From Macrophomina tecta (Eukaryota > Ascomycota > Dothideomycetes > Botryosphaeriales > Botryosphaeriaceae), in assembly GCA_024180945.1 (NCBI GenBank), contig JAKSGN010000010.1, positions 496,001-560,000 on the forward strand: 64,000 bases of DNA. The letters run 5' to 3'. Under the pieces are notes generated by a model. That model was not told the origin of the DNA. It worked only from the letters and a program-made list of their open reading frames with translations, and did no database searches. The position numbers and the translations under genes were made by a program. Positions 10,721 to 20,616 of this stretch are shown piece after piece. How positions within the stretch are numbered: position 1 is the first letter of the stretch; every line of letters starts with the position of its first letter.

Positions 10721-12648
10721 TAGTAGCGAGCCGTACGCCTCTATAGCGACGTACCTCACGTTTGAGGCGCTGAAGAAGGCCCTCGGGCAAGCCCCAACTA
10801 GCCCACTGTACTGTAGAAATATCATTCCTTAGCCCTTCAAGATCCCACTCGCCATCTATAAGAATTTGGTGTGCTCGCTGGAGATTTGAGCTTCTGAACG
10901 AAGGCTGACTCTCTAGCCAAGTAAAGAAACCAGCTAACTGCTGAGAGGGTGATTCCTCGAGCCTAATTGGGCTTGACGGAGGAGGCTCGTGAGGAGGGGT
11001 TACTGCCGTAGGCGCTGCAGGCGGCGGAGGAAAAGCTGAATACGATTGTGGGTGTGCTACACCATAGCCTGGCGGTGGCGGAAGCGTCCATGGGTTCCAG
11101 AAAGGTGATATAAAGGGTGTAGCGCTTGCTAGAGGTGGCTCATACGGTTGACGAGTCCTCCTTGAGGCCTCCTGAGCTCTGATAGCTCGTACAGCTACAC
11201 TGCCTGGCAATTCATCGATTGTTGCCTCTCCTTTGCGTATAGCGTCACCCCACATACTCAGGAGGGCGCCGTCAAGCTTTATATGGTTATGAGGGCCATC
11301 CTGACCTTGTGGATGATAGCAGGTGCCAGTATAATTACGGCATTGGCGGTGTTGGCAGCGCCAACGAGTCGTCAGTACGACACCAACGTTGCCGCTTGCG
11401 AGTTCGGTGATAATATGATCCGGTAGCTGCTGACGGTGAGTAGTAGTAGTCGTTGCACGGCCGCGGCCTCCTCCTTCTCTATTACTTAGAGACGTCAGTA
11501 ACTCCCTCATTTGATCTACTTGCTGATTCAACGCCGCCGCCGCAGGGTCTTCTAATAAAGCTGCCGCCGTTCGCTCATTCGCTACTCGATTAGCTGCTTG
11601 AGCTGTCTCTTGAGGCGTTGGTGCCGGCCTTATATAGCAGACGACTTCAATTTGATGACCTTTCTTGCCAGCCTTGGTATTACGTTCGATGAGCGCCTCT
11701 ACTTTGTCAAAGTCCTGCCAAGAGCTAACATCTACAGCAGGACGGCCAGCCTGTGCCAAACGATCATGGCTTACGATAACGCAGATCTTAGAGCGCTCGA
11801 AAGGGCGTCTAATACTCGTTGAGAGGCTACTCACGACGCTATTAGCCCAGTCATCGACCTCGCGCCAGTTCATAACGTCGCCTAACGAAAAGATCCTCAT
11901 GTCACGTCTCTCGTCCTCCAAATATGGCTTCGCGCCGCTCGTTCGCAAAGCAACAACGTACTCGATGGTAATAACAGGTGGTGAGGACGGAGGAGCGTCG
12001 TCAGACGTCTCAATCGGGTCGCTGAAGCCTTGGAAGGGTAACGACGAGCGAGCCGATGGCGTAGGCGCGTGAGGGCGGCCAGAGGACGCTTTCTGAGCCT
12101 TCTTAGACACCTTGTACGTTGGAGCCTTATTCGCCATCCTCTGGGCTCTTTCACGAGCCAGTTGTTCAGCCAATTTGGCAGGGCGCTGACGTCTTATAGG
12201 CCTCGGAGGGGTACGAGGCACAGCCTGAGCCGTGGAAGCCGTCGCCCGAGCCTTCGCAGAGGGCCTACGAGGCCTGGCGGAGTAGCGGCCAGGCGTTGGA
12301 GTCGACGGTAGGCCAGCCTCACCGCTACGCACGTCGGATGACGGCTCCTCTTGCTCAAGCGGCGTCTCTACACGCGCAGGAAGCGGAGCAGCGGGCAGAG
12401 GAGCGTCCTCATCGAGGTTGGGGTCATAATCGTCAGGTATAGGCTCATCGCAGCCGTCGGAGGCTATGGCAGCCGAAACAGCACTCAAGGGCGCATTGGC
12501 TATGGCAAATAACGTTAATATAAGGCTAACACGGTATAGGGACAGCTATATGACCTTCAGAAGGCACCTGAGAACGCGAAACGGCAGTAAGAGCCTCCTG
12601 GATGAGCTCCGCGTTGTTCAGGCGACGAGAGCGACGTTGGGCCGGCAT
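10668..12648 (-). CDS. Accessory protein of element A, unknown function (641 aa)
   Basis: The main exon (12499-10668) is open for over 600 codons. A short first exon (12648-12555, starting MPAQRRSRRLNN) fits in phase 1 across a 55-nt intron. The N-terminal ~170 residues are Pro/Arg/Ala-rich and basic. A folded-looking domain follows (VITIEYVVALRTSG to HQIEVVCYIRPAP, about residues 200-330). Next comes a Cys/His cluster (RWRCQHRQCRNYTGTCYH with a nearby HNHIKLDG) that could bind zinc. A Pro-rich stretch and a helical C-terminal region containing FFTWLESQP complete the protein. It lies wholly inside the terminal repeats of A and converges on the transposase. Plausible roles are DNA binding, transposition accessory function or silencing avoidance, but nothing in the sequence settles this. 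Codon usage is even and no stop interrupts it. Confidence 0.8.
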
Positions 12649-12700
12649 TGCAACACCATGAGGATTACCCAATTGGGCCAATTGTATAAGGAAACACGGA

Positions 12701-12843
12701 AAGCACGAAAAAAAAAAAAAAGCGTTGTTTAGGCAATTTGGGGCGGGTAGGACGTTTAGGCGCGTTCTCGCGTTTTTTGGTGAGGACGCGCGCGAAAAAT
12801 CCGGGGATTAGGCCCCCCGTCGCTAATGATTTGCAAAACCCGG
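12701..12843 (-). repeat. Right terminal inverted repeat of element A
   Basis: Reverse complement of 9434-9570, with an expanded A14 run at 12708-12721. It ends GCAAAACCCGG next to TA (12844-12845). Confidence 0.85.
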
Positions 12844-12845
12844 TA

Positions 12846-14154
12846 CCGCACCCGTGCAAAAGTCAGGGCGCACGGACGTGCACGAGTCAAAACAACAACG
12901 TACCCTCTTTATCCCTTGCCTCATTACACCACCATGCAGCGCATCTTTGGACGCGAAATTTCAGGCAATGCTAGGCAAAGGCATCAGCTTTCACATGATC
13001 AACGAGTTTCGGTTATTACACAATCGCAAGATGGCAAATCTGGGCGTTAAATTGCCCGTGAGACTCGCTTCTCAGAACACGCAATCAGGAGCTGCATTAA
13101 CCACTACAATACGACTGGCCAGATTGATCTAACACCTCGTACTGGCCGTCCCCCCAAAGTTAGCCTTCGCACGGAGCGCTAGATTATTCGTTTTGTTAAC
13201 CGGTTCCCAAAACTTAAGCATAGCCAGGTGATTAAGCAACTCCAGTTATCTATCTATAAAGATACGCTTAGGCGTATTCTACGCAAGAACTATATCACCA
13301 AATGGCGTGTAAAGAATCGGCCTTGGATCTCTTAAGCGAATGCCCGCATTCGGTACTATGTAAAGAAATACCGGTATAAGAGCTGGAGATGGTGGATGAG
13401 GGTTACGTTCGGTGATGAGTGCTTAGTTGAGCAGGGCTCTGGCCACGTACTAAGCTGGGTTTTCCGTACGCCTGGCCAGCAAAAGTAGGACCAAAGCCGG
13501 CTTAATACACGGCCACTTGGCAAGAAGGCAAGGTGTATGGTATGGGGTGGCTTTTTAGGCCAGCTAGGGGTGTCTGATTTACACGTTATGGAGCGTGATT
13601 TGGACTCTCCTAGGCAAGGCTACACTACTAAATCCTATATTAAAGTACTAGAGGAACAGGTGCCAAGAAACTACGACTATAGTATATACTAGTTACAAGA
13701 TGGTGCTGGTATTTATCGGGCGAACCTGGTGAACAAATGGCTGCGTGATTACTAAATTAGGTGCATTACTTACCCCCTATATTCGCCTAATCTGAACCTC
13801 TAGGAATACCTTTGGTGGCTACTAAAGATGAAGCTTTAAGAGATTGCGCCATTTATTGAGCTTGAGAAGAATCCTGAGCGCGTAGAGGCGTTGCTGGCTA
13901 AGTGGTTACCTAGGGCATACGTATTGGTGGAAAAACCAAGCCTTAAAGCGCTTTATAAAAGTATGCCACAACGGCTTGCAGATGTTATTCAAGCTGGTGG
14001 CTATCAAACTCGCTGGTAGCCTAGCTTTATAAAGAATCAACTCTTACTGCATTTGAGCAACTCGTTGTTGAATAATACGACTCCAAAGTGTTGGTGTTGG
14101 TGGCAGGATAATTAGCGCCTTGGCCGTGCGCCCTGACTTTTGCACGGGTGCGGG
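12846..14154. mobile_element. Element B: degenerate Tc1/mariner element
   Basis: The ends match as inverted repeats of at least 30 bp (12846 onward, CCGCACCCGTGCAAAAGTC; reverse complement ending at 14154), with TA on both sides (12844-12845 and 14155-14156). At 1.3 kb it is a typical mariner length with one transposase frame. The left TA is the same dinucleotide as the right TA of element A, so A appears to have inserted into B's target duplication. Confidence 0.82.
12934..14019 (+). pseudogene. Mariner-like transposase of element B with eight in-frame stops
   Basis: A single frame of 361 codons runs from ATG (12934) to a terminal TAG (14017-14019) without frameshifts, but is cut by TAA/TAG at 13048, 13180, 13333, 13486, 13690, 13753, 13801 and 13837. 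Between the stops, typical features are readable: a helix-turn-helix and GRPPKVSLRTE hinge, FGDECLVEQG near the first catalytic Asp, and SPNLNL-stop-EYLWW where the family has NPIE. The stops sit where Gln or Trp codons are expected, fitting C-to-T change on either strand (RIP). It cannot make a functional protein. Confidence 0.82.
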
Positions 14155-14156
14155 TA

Positions 14157-15752
14157 ATAGCACAATTACTACAGAAGTACTTTATGCTACGAGCGTTGAT
14201 TTTGGCCGTATCCTGACGCCTTAAGATAATTGCCATGGCTGGGTTAATCCTGAAGACTTTACTCGTATGCCGCAGTGCATCGCTTAGTAGGATCCATCCC
14301 CCTGGCTGAGTACCATGACGGGATGTACAGCCACCTACAGAAAGTCAATGGCCACCTGGTCAGTGCGCCAACATCGTCCCCAAAAATCAGGAGTTACTAT
14401 AGCACCGAAAGCACTCTAATTTACCCAAGATTGGTCGATAGTATATCGAATGTACATACCTTACATACTCTGCGTTTTTTAGACGGTGATAAGTGCCTCT
14501 GATGTTATACTGGCCATGAGAAAGTAAGAAGGATGTTGGCGCACGAGCCAGGTGCCCATTGACTTCTTGTAGGTGGCTGTACTTAACGGACCGGATCTAT
14601 AAACCAACCCAACGCACTATAAATTAAACCGAAGGCTACCCTATATTATTAGTAAAATCTGGCAGTAAGGTCCTTTTAAAGTATCAAGAGAACGGCTATA
14701 TAACGCTCCTCGAGAGCTCTAGCAGGACATCGTCTAGTTACGTTTAGATCTATAGCACCGCTGATCCTTATCCTCACGATACTCTTATGGGTGTGTACGG
14801 CAGGTGGAGCGAAGATCAGTCCGGTGGCGATAATAGGGGCGTTCTACTAATAGGCAGATCATTTAACGACGCGAAGTGCTATTAAATAAACGCTAGCGAA
14901 GAGTCGAAGAGGCGCTGGCTGCTACCATAGCGGCCCCACACGGCGACCGAAGATGCCGCTCTCTAGTGCGGGATGGAAGTCCCATTGCCTAACTTGGCTG
15001 CCGGCACCGACTATACGCTGTACTAGGTTTAGGGTTTCGCAATACACTTCAGCAATAGGCGGACGACCCTAGAGGTCTATATCACGTGTATAGATATTTA
15101 GTTCATTGAATAGCTACGAATCGAACGAGAAATCATTATCGGTGGCCCTTTCGGTAAATAATATGCACTATAATACTCTTCGTGAGAGGGGAGAACTGTA
15201 GATAATTATTCTAAAAAATTTGCCAGCCTATGTATTTATATTACGCGTATATACCTTTCCACTTCTCATTAACGCGCATCACCCATAGCCAGCTAATAAT
15301 GGCTCCTAGTTAAATGATTAACGTCTTTCTAAGACGCTTTCACGCTGGTTCCTCCCACCCAGCACTTAGCCATCCCAGTAAAGGTCGAGCGCCAGGGCTA
15401 GCCTGATTGTAATAGGGAGTTCTGGAAGAGGACTCCGTCTAGCAACGATTTGACGTGCATCAAGCCGATTGAATAATCTTTACCGTCGAGATCCTCGTTT
15501 GGCTTCCTTGGGCGGCGGAAGATAGACCGAGTCATGCAAATGGCTGTTATCTACTATATCGTTGACCGGGGAACCGATGCCGCACTGCCGTTCACCTACC
15601 GTGGCGCTAACGATAAGGGCCGCTGTAAGCTGCGAGCGCCCGCCAGTAGGCGTTGCGGGGTTTCTCGCGTTCGATGGCAGCGCGTGAATTCGCTACACTC
15701 TGATAGACTAATTGCTTTGTTGCTCGACGCGAAGGAGTGCTCGGGCAACCCC
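14157..15752. other. Decayed repeat-derived DNA, no gene
   Basis: All frames are broken and TA-rich tetramers are common, consistent with a RIP-mutated repeat. It includes the foldback repeat at 14325-14582. The plus-strand frame at 15534-15842 crosses the border of element C and is not credible. Confidence 0.5.
14325..14582. repeat. Foldback element with ~51-bp inverted arms
   Basis: 14325-14375 (GTACAGCCACCTAC...) is matched in reverse complement by 14532-14582 with about five differences, enclosing ~156 bp. It resembles a miniature inverted-repeat element or the remains of a larger terminal repeat. No flanking target duplication is obvious. Confidence 0.6.
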
Positions 15753-17529
15753 ACTCCTCGGGCCACCTCGCGAACTCCAATACGCGTCTGTGTACGATTA
15801 TTCCACCACAACAAAATAAATTTCATTAAAAGTTCTACCTAGCGATTCTCTGAATAGTAGGGCATTATCGCATAGTATGGCCTTGAACATGACAGCTACT
15901 ATAACTTGGTGGTGCTCGTTGTTGTACGTTGGTCGCCTCGTTCTGGTTAGCCTTTAGATCCCTATTATCCATCCTCTCAACTAAAAACTGGCCTTGCTGA
16001 GCCTGCAGAACGCCTCTCTGTGTAATATACCTTCGGGGGTATTGTTGCTTTTGTTTTCGGTGTTAACTTTCCGTACGAAGCTCTAAATATTCTTTTACAA
16101 GAACAACTGCTAAATGCATCGCCATCTAACATCCTTTAATAAGTTGATTGACTGCTTGACTGGTTGGGCTCTAGAACTACCGCTGGATGAGACCTCGTAC
16201 AAGTCGAGCCTACTACTCTTGCTAGGCTATAGTATATGGCGTTTCTAATGTCCATAGAGGTGCTTCTCCATTAGGTATATGTGGCGGAGACGGTGTCTTA
16301 GTGACGGTAAGCGACGATAAAACGCGTTAAGGACCATATAGTATAAGTCCTATAGCTTAGAATCCACTCCTAATATTCTGTTCCGTAAAGACGAACGGTT
16401 GGATCTTTAAATATATCGATAAAAAGTCCTCCTTATCGATATAGTGGGTTCCTTAGCGGACGAGCTGCCGAACCTCTTAACCGTACGAGCGCTTTAGAGG
16501 CGAGAAACAGCTTACGTCGAGCGTATAAAGAAGGCGCGACGTATAAGCAGGCATACAGAGCGTAATAATATTATTCGTGGTACAGTATTAGTCGAATTCG
16601 GGCGTCGCATGGCAACCATGGCCGTCGAGGATAAGTAGAGGGTGAGTTCCCTTCGTAAGAGATTCTATATATGTATTAAATTACTTAATCCATTCAAAAC
16701 CCAGCTAATCTGTCATCCAGCCATTGTCGCTTAACGCAAGTACCCAGTAGGCCGGTAGATCTCAATACCAGTTCAATTAGTGGACCTTTCCCGCGAGGAT
16801 AATAAAGGGTGGAATCGCCTATCTAGAAGCGTTAATCTCCTTAATTACTATCGTCCATTCGCGATTTCCCAGTTGTATAATAGTTGCTCGCCCGATTTTA
16901 TTAGCGCTTGTAACTACTTTGGATGTTGTAACTATACCTATTATAAATCCTGCCTCGTCGAAGTTATAGACATCGTCGTCGAGAATGCCGTACGACTAAC
17001 GCGTCTCTTAAACGCGCTTAAACCACGCGTTAATTACGTTCGGATCCTCGCACTTAGCATGCTGGGAATGGAACTTTCGATTCCACTTTGTTTGTAGCTC
17101 AGGCTGGGTGTTAATAAAGCGAGATGCCCAGTTCTTGCCGATTGGCTAGGGTGGGAATTTTAGCCGCGCGCCGCGAGCAAAGTGTCGGTCATTCGCCGTA
17201 CGTCAATAATCTGGGGCGGAAATCCTCGTTAATCTAATTCCAGAATCCACTAAACTAGCGCCCGTTCTTCTATTAGCTGTAGCTTTTGTTTTTGCGAGTT
17301 AAACTCCTTAATTGTAGGAATCATTTTAAGGCGACGTTGAAGGTTCGTTCTTAAAATATCGTACAATGCTGCAGCTTTGCGCTGGCTTAAAATTTGATTA
17401 TTTTGAAGACTTCTTTTTCCGCAAGAAGCGTTCTAGCTTGGGTTTGGAGTGCTTGAGGATCTTTTGTTGATGGCATTGTTGTTTTAGTAAACAGACGCGT
17501 GTTGGAGTTCGCGAGGTGGCCCGAGGAGT
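15753..17529. mobile_element. Element C: degenerate Fot1/pogo-type transposon
   Basis: 15753-15795 (ACTCCTCGGGCCACCTCG...) is repeated in reverse complement at 17488-17529. TA follows the right end (17530-17531), but the left end is flanked by CC, so the left target copy has mutated or been lost. The 1.78-kb length and the internal minus-strand transposase relic match the Fot1/pogo family, as does element E at the end of the window. Confidence 0.7.
16280..17476 (-). pseudogene. Fot1/pogo-type transposase relic of element C
   Basis: On the minus strand from ATG (17476), segments of pogo transposase are readable through many stops: VYNFDEAGFIIG (first catalytic Asp), GNREWTIVIKEINAS, LALSDNGWMTD, LLILDGHGCHATPEF (second Asp) and LLYTLDVSCFSPLKRSYG (third Asp). 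These align one to one with the element E protein. TAG/TAA codons are frequent and there is at least one frame change near the N-terminus, so the gene is dead. RIP-type C-to-T change explains most of the stops. Confidence 0.75.
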
Positions 17530-17531
17530 TA

Positions 17532-18084
17532 GTCACCGTTGGAGCGACAATGTAACCAAGTGATTTCTGCTAGTCCACTGATAGCTCAGAAAAATTGCCT
17601 CCTCTTGTAATTAGCATGATTCCCAGGCGAGAGCAACCAAGGCTTCTTAGTCCGCATTTCCGCCACGCTACCTTTACGTCAGCGGCAAGGGCTTCAGGCA
17701 ACAGTGCGGGGCAATAGCCTGAACGCAAGTTCAATGATTTAGCATGTAAGTCCGGTCGCACAACATGAAAGGCTTCCCACGCACTCTTTCGCCTATCGCG
17801 AATGCAACGTCAGCTCACATACGTTACTAAGGCGTTTGTTGTACAATGAAAACGATCAGCGATGATCGAGCTTAAAGGAGCTTGTTCAGGTCTGCAGATC
17901 TCGACCCCTCCGCGAGATAGGCTACTGGCTCCCAGCTCGCAAGATACCTGGGATGGGCGGGGGCTGCACTATGCCATTTTCCTTCCTGGGAGCAGCAAAA
18001 CCTGCCTAACTCCCTCTCCCTCACACTAATTCTCACACTCGACAATGAGGTTATGGTCGGAACTCATTTCCTCGTTCGCTCGCA
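17532..18084. other. Intergenic, no gene seen
   Basis: Contains only a 63-codon minus-strand frame (17570-17761) without recognisable features. The last ~100 bp are CT-rich and probably form the former promoter/leader of the lectin-like pseudogene. Confidence 0.4.
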
Positions 18085-19575
18085 ATGTCTTCGCCAACGC
18101 CGCACAGCACGCTCGAGGTTGACGTAGCAGCTTAGCAGGAGAATGAACGGCAAGCATACATTGATAACGATAGCAGCAAGCTTTTACCAGAGGTGTGGGT
18201 TCCACTGTTAGACAAGCCTGCCCATGCTCCGCAGATTGCTGTTCCCACCGCAAGTGCTCCGCAGGTTATCGACAGCTGGACTCTACCTGAGCCCGTTCCA
18301 AGCTTACCTCTCGGAAAACCGCAGGATGGATCATCAATTCGAGTGTGTGGGTTGAAGAAAAGAACTTTCTGGATCTTTGTGGCTGCGGCAGTGTTGGTTT
18401 TCGTGGCGGTTGCAGTCGGCGCTGGTGTTGGAGTGTCGTAATCAAACTGCTGGATCAATCACGTGTATTTGGCTTGTGCCAAGTGTAGTCTATGTGTTGG
18501 AACTTTCGTGTATTTAAGGTTCAGTAGTGTAGCTTGGCAGTAGCAGGTATAAGAGGGCGCCCATCCTCCTCCTGCTCCTGCTCATCACCAAGAATCTCAT
18601 TCTTCACCAAATTCAACACTATGCAGGGGAGGATAAAAGGCCACTCAACGACATCTCCCTTCCAACACCATGCCAACCTATGCCAATTCATCCCATTACT
18701 ACTGAATAAGCTGTCACATCACTTGTTCCAACACAAACCAATCCGGCTCTAGTGGCTCTGACGGCAACAAGTCAAAGAGCTTCCTGTCAACGTTGAAGCT
18801 CGCGACCACCAACTTCACTGCGGATGGCATAGATTACAACTGCGTTTATTATCAGCTGGCCTCAGGCGAGATATACCAGTCCGTGTGGGACTCCAACACC
18901 ACCGCCTGGAAAGTCTTTGCCGTCGCAGCGGACGCAGACAACATTCTGGCCAACACGCCCATATCAGCTGATTTATATTGGAGGAGTCCAGATGTGGGTG
19001 CCATTCCATTTGCCCCCTTCTCCTACAGACGTTGCGTATCTTTAACGGTAAACAGGAACGGTGACACCATGTCTTCTATTACGACTCCGAGCAGCGCATT
19101 CGCGGGAAAGCTGCCGACACACCCTACACGGATGCATGGGACGACAAAAACGGCATAGACAACAAATGCTACGGGGGCAATGGTATCTCTCTGGCTTCGT
19201 ATGCGAAGGAGTGTGACACGTGTTACAATGCGAATGCCGTTGTCTATAATGACGGTGTTCTACAATACGCGACTCCGAAGACTCCGAACGGCGGCGCGCA
19301 GTCCTGGAATCAGAATCCGCTGCCCGATGGACTACCTCGGCCAGCTAGCGCCACGAACCTCGTCATCAAGCCTCTGTACAGCGAAGCAGCCGATTATACG
19401 GGGAAATCCATCATCTTGTTTATGGCCAGCGCTCATGGAAAGCTGGCCAAGCTGCTTTACGATGGAAGCGACTGGGATGGAGGTAAGTTGTCTCGTATAA
19501 ACTTATTACTGGCGGATTCCACCAATTCCTTGCATCCGGCGAAGATGAGGACTATCTTCCCCACTGGCTGAAAAA
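18085..19575 (+). pseudogene. Fucose-specific-lectin-like membrane protein, decayed
   Basis: The start (MSSPTPHSTLEV) is followed by a TAG at 18133, then an open frame to a single membrane segment (TFWIFVAAAVLVFVAVAVGA). This is the usual layout of fungal lectin-like proteins with an N-terminal cytosolic tail and one transmembrane helix. After a stop at 18439, extracellular lectin-like blocks reappear in shifted frames (LATTNFTADGIDYNC, YYQLASGEIYQSVWD, SWNQNPLPDG). The frames change near 19040 and again after the GTAAGT at 19482. At least two stops and one frameshift make it non-functional. The family assignment rests on the tail-membrane-lectin pattern and on the W/Y-rich repeat-like blocks. 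Confidence 0.55.
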
Positions 19576-20616
19576 AGCTGGTTCAATTCGCACTTGCTAC
19601 GTAGAACCTAACCATCAAAATGGTCGAAGATGCTGAGTTGGTAATCAGTGGGACAACGATGAAGAGATGGAGAGTGTTTAAGCCCCCGCTCATCGATGCA
19701 TGTGTAACTTCAGATCATCATCATCATCATTATTTTCTTTTTCTTTTTTTTTTTTTTTAGAATCTTCCTTTGCCAACTTCTTTTTAATCATGTCTCTGTT
19801 GCTGCCCGCCCTACGCCTCTATTCGGCATCTTCTGAATCAGTCAAACTTTATTTCACCTTCATAGAAAGTACATCCTCACTTCAAAGTGCTGCATTAAAG
19901 CAGCATGACACGTAATTGTTTTAAGCTGTATTTTACCCAGCACACCTACCGCGTGTCTGCCTCGGCTTGGTTCATCAGGTCGGCCGCCGTGACCAAAAGT
20001 CCTCTTGGTACGGTAAATCGGGCCGGACCAACACGATGGCGGGAGCGCGGTGTGCAGATCCCGTAGAGGGGCGCTACTGCAGACAAACGAAATAGATCCG
20101 GATCACATTGCCTCCGAACAGCGCGTAACTCGGCCCAACTGTGGAGGTGTTTTGGCTATCGTCCAGCGAATAGGAGAGGAGGCGAACAAGTGAGTGCAGA
20201 GGCTCAAGGCCAAAAAGTCTAACTGAACATAGTGTTAAAAGTCGAGAAGGTCATATAGAATTAACTACAATTATCCCATAATGGCAGAAAACTACTGTTA
20301 TGGCCTGTAAGCCGGGATGGTTGATGATGGATAGCCGATAGCCGGCAACTAGCGGCCGGCAAACCGGTAATTTGCACGCCTTATAGCATACCGCAGGTGT
20401 GCAGACTGTTACAGCGGGGCGGTAGCATGATAATCATGATGCCCGCTCATGACCTCCATGTACTATTTGTTCGGTAGCAGCGTTCGCCGTGCGGAGTTAA
20501 CGGAACGGAGGAGTGGCGAGAAGAGCTTCAAAAGGCACTTGAATGCGAGTGTATCGCCTCCATCAGCAACTCTCCAACAATATTGACCACTCCAGATCAA
20601 CACGATTCATTCCACC
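19576..20616. other. Intergenic; T15 tract, no gene
   Basis: A T15 run occurs at 19744-19758 after a CAT triplet tract. No supported coding sequence. The ~100 bp before the P450 start are pyrimidine-rich and probably include its promoter and leader. Confidence 0.4.

Larger units (their letters stand above)
9434..12843. mobile_element. Element A: Tc1/mariner-type DNA transposon with two genes
   Basis: The ends are long terminal inverted repeats: 9434-9570 matches the reverse complement of 12701-12843 with few differences, the largest being an A14 run (12708-12721) on the right side only. TA dinucleotides flank both ends (9432-9433 and 12844-12845), as expected for Tc1/mariner insertion. Inside are an apparently intact three-exon transposase on the plus strand and a 641-codon gene on the minus strand; their 3' ends overlap by 53 bp. 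At 3.4 kb it is about twice the size of a simple mariner element. It lacks the nonsense mutations of its neighbours B and C, so it is younger or escaped RIP. Confidence 0.85.
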
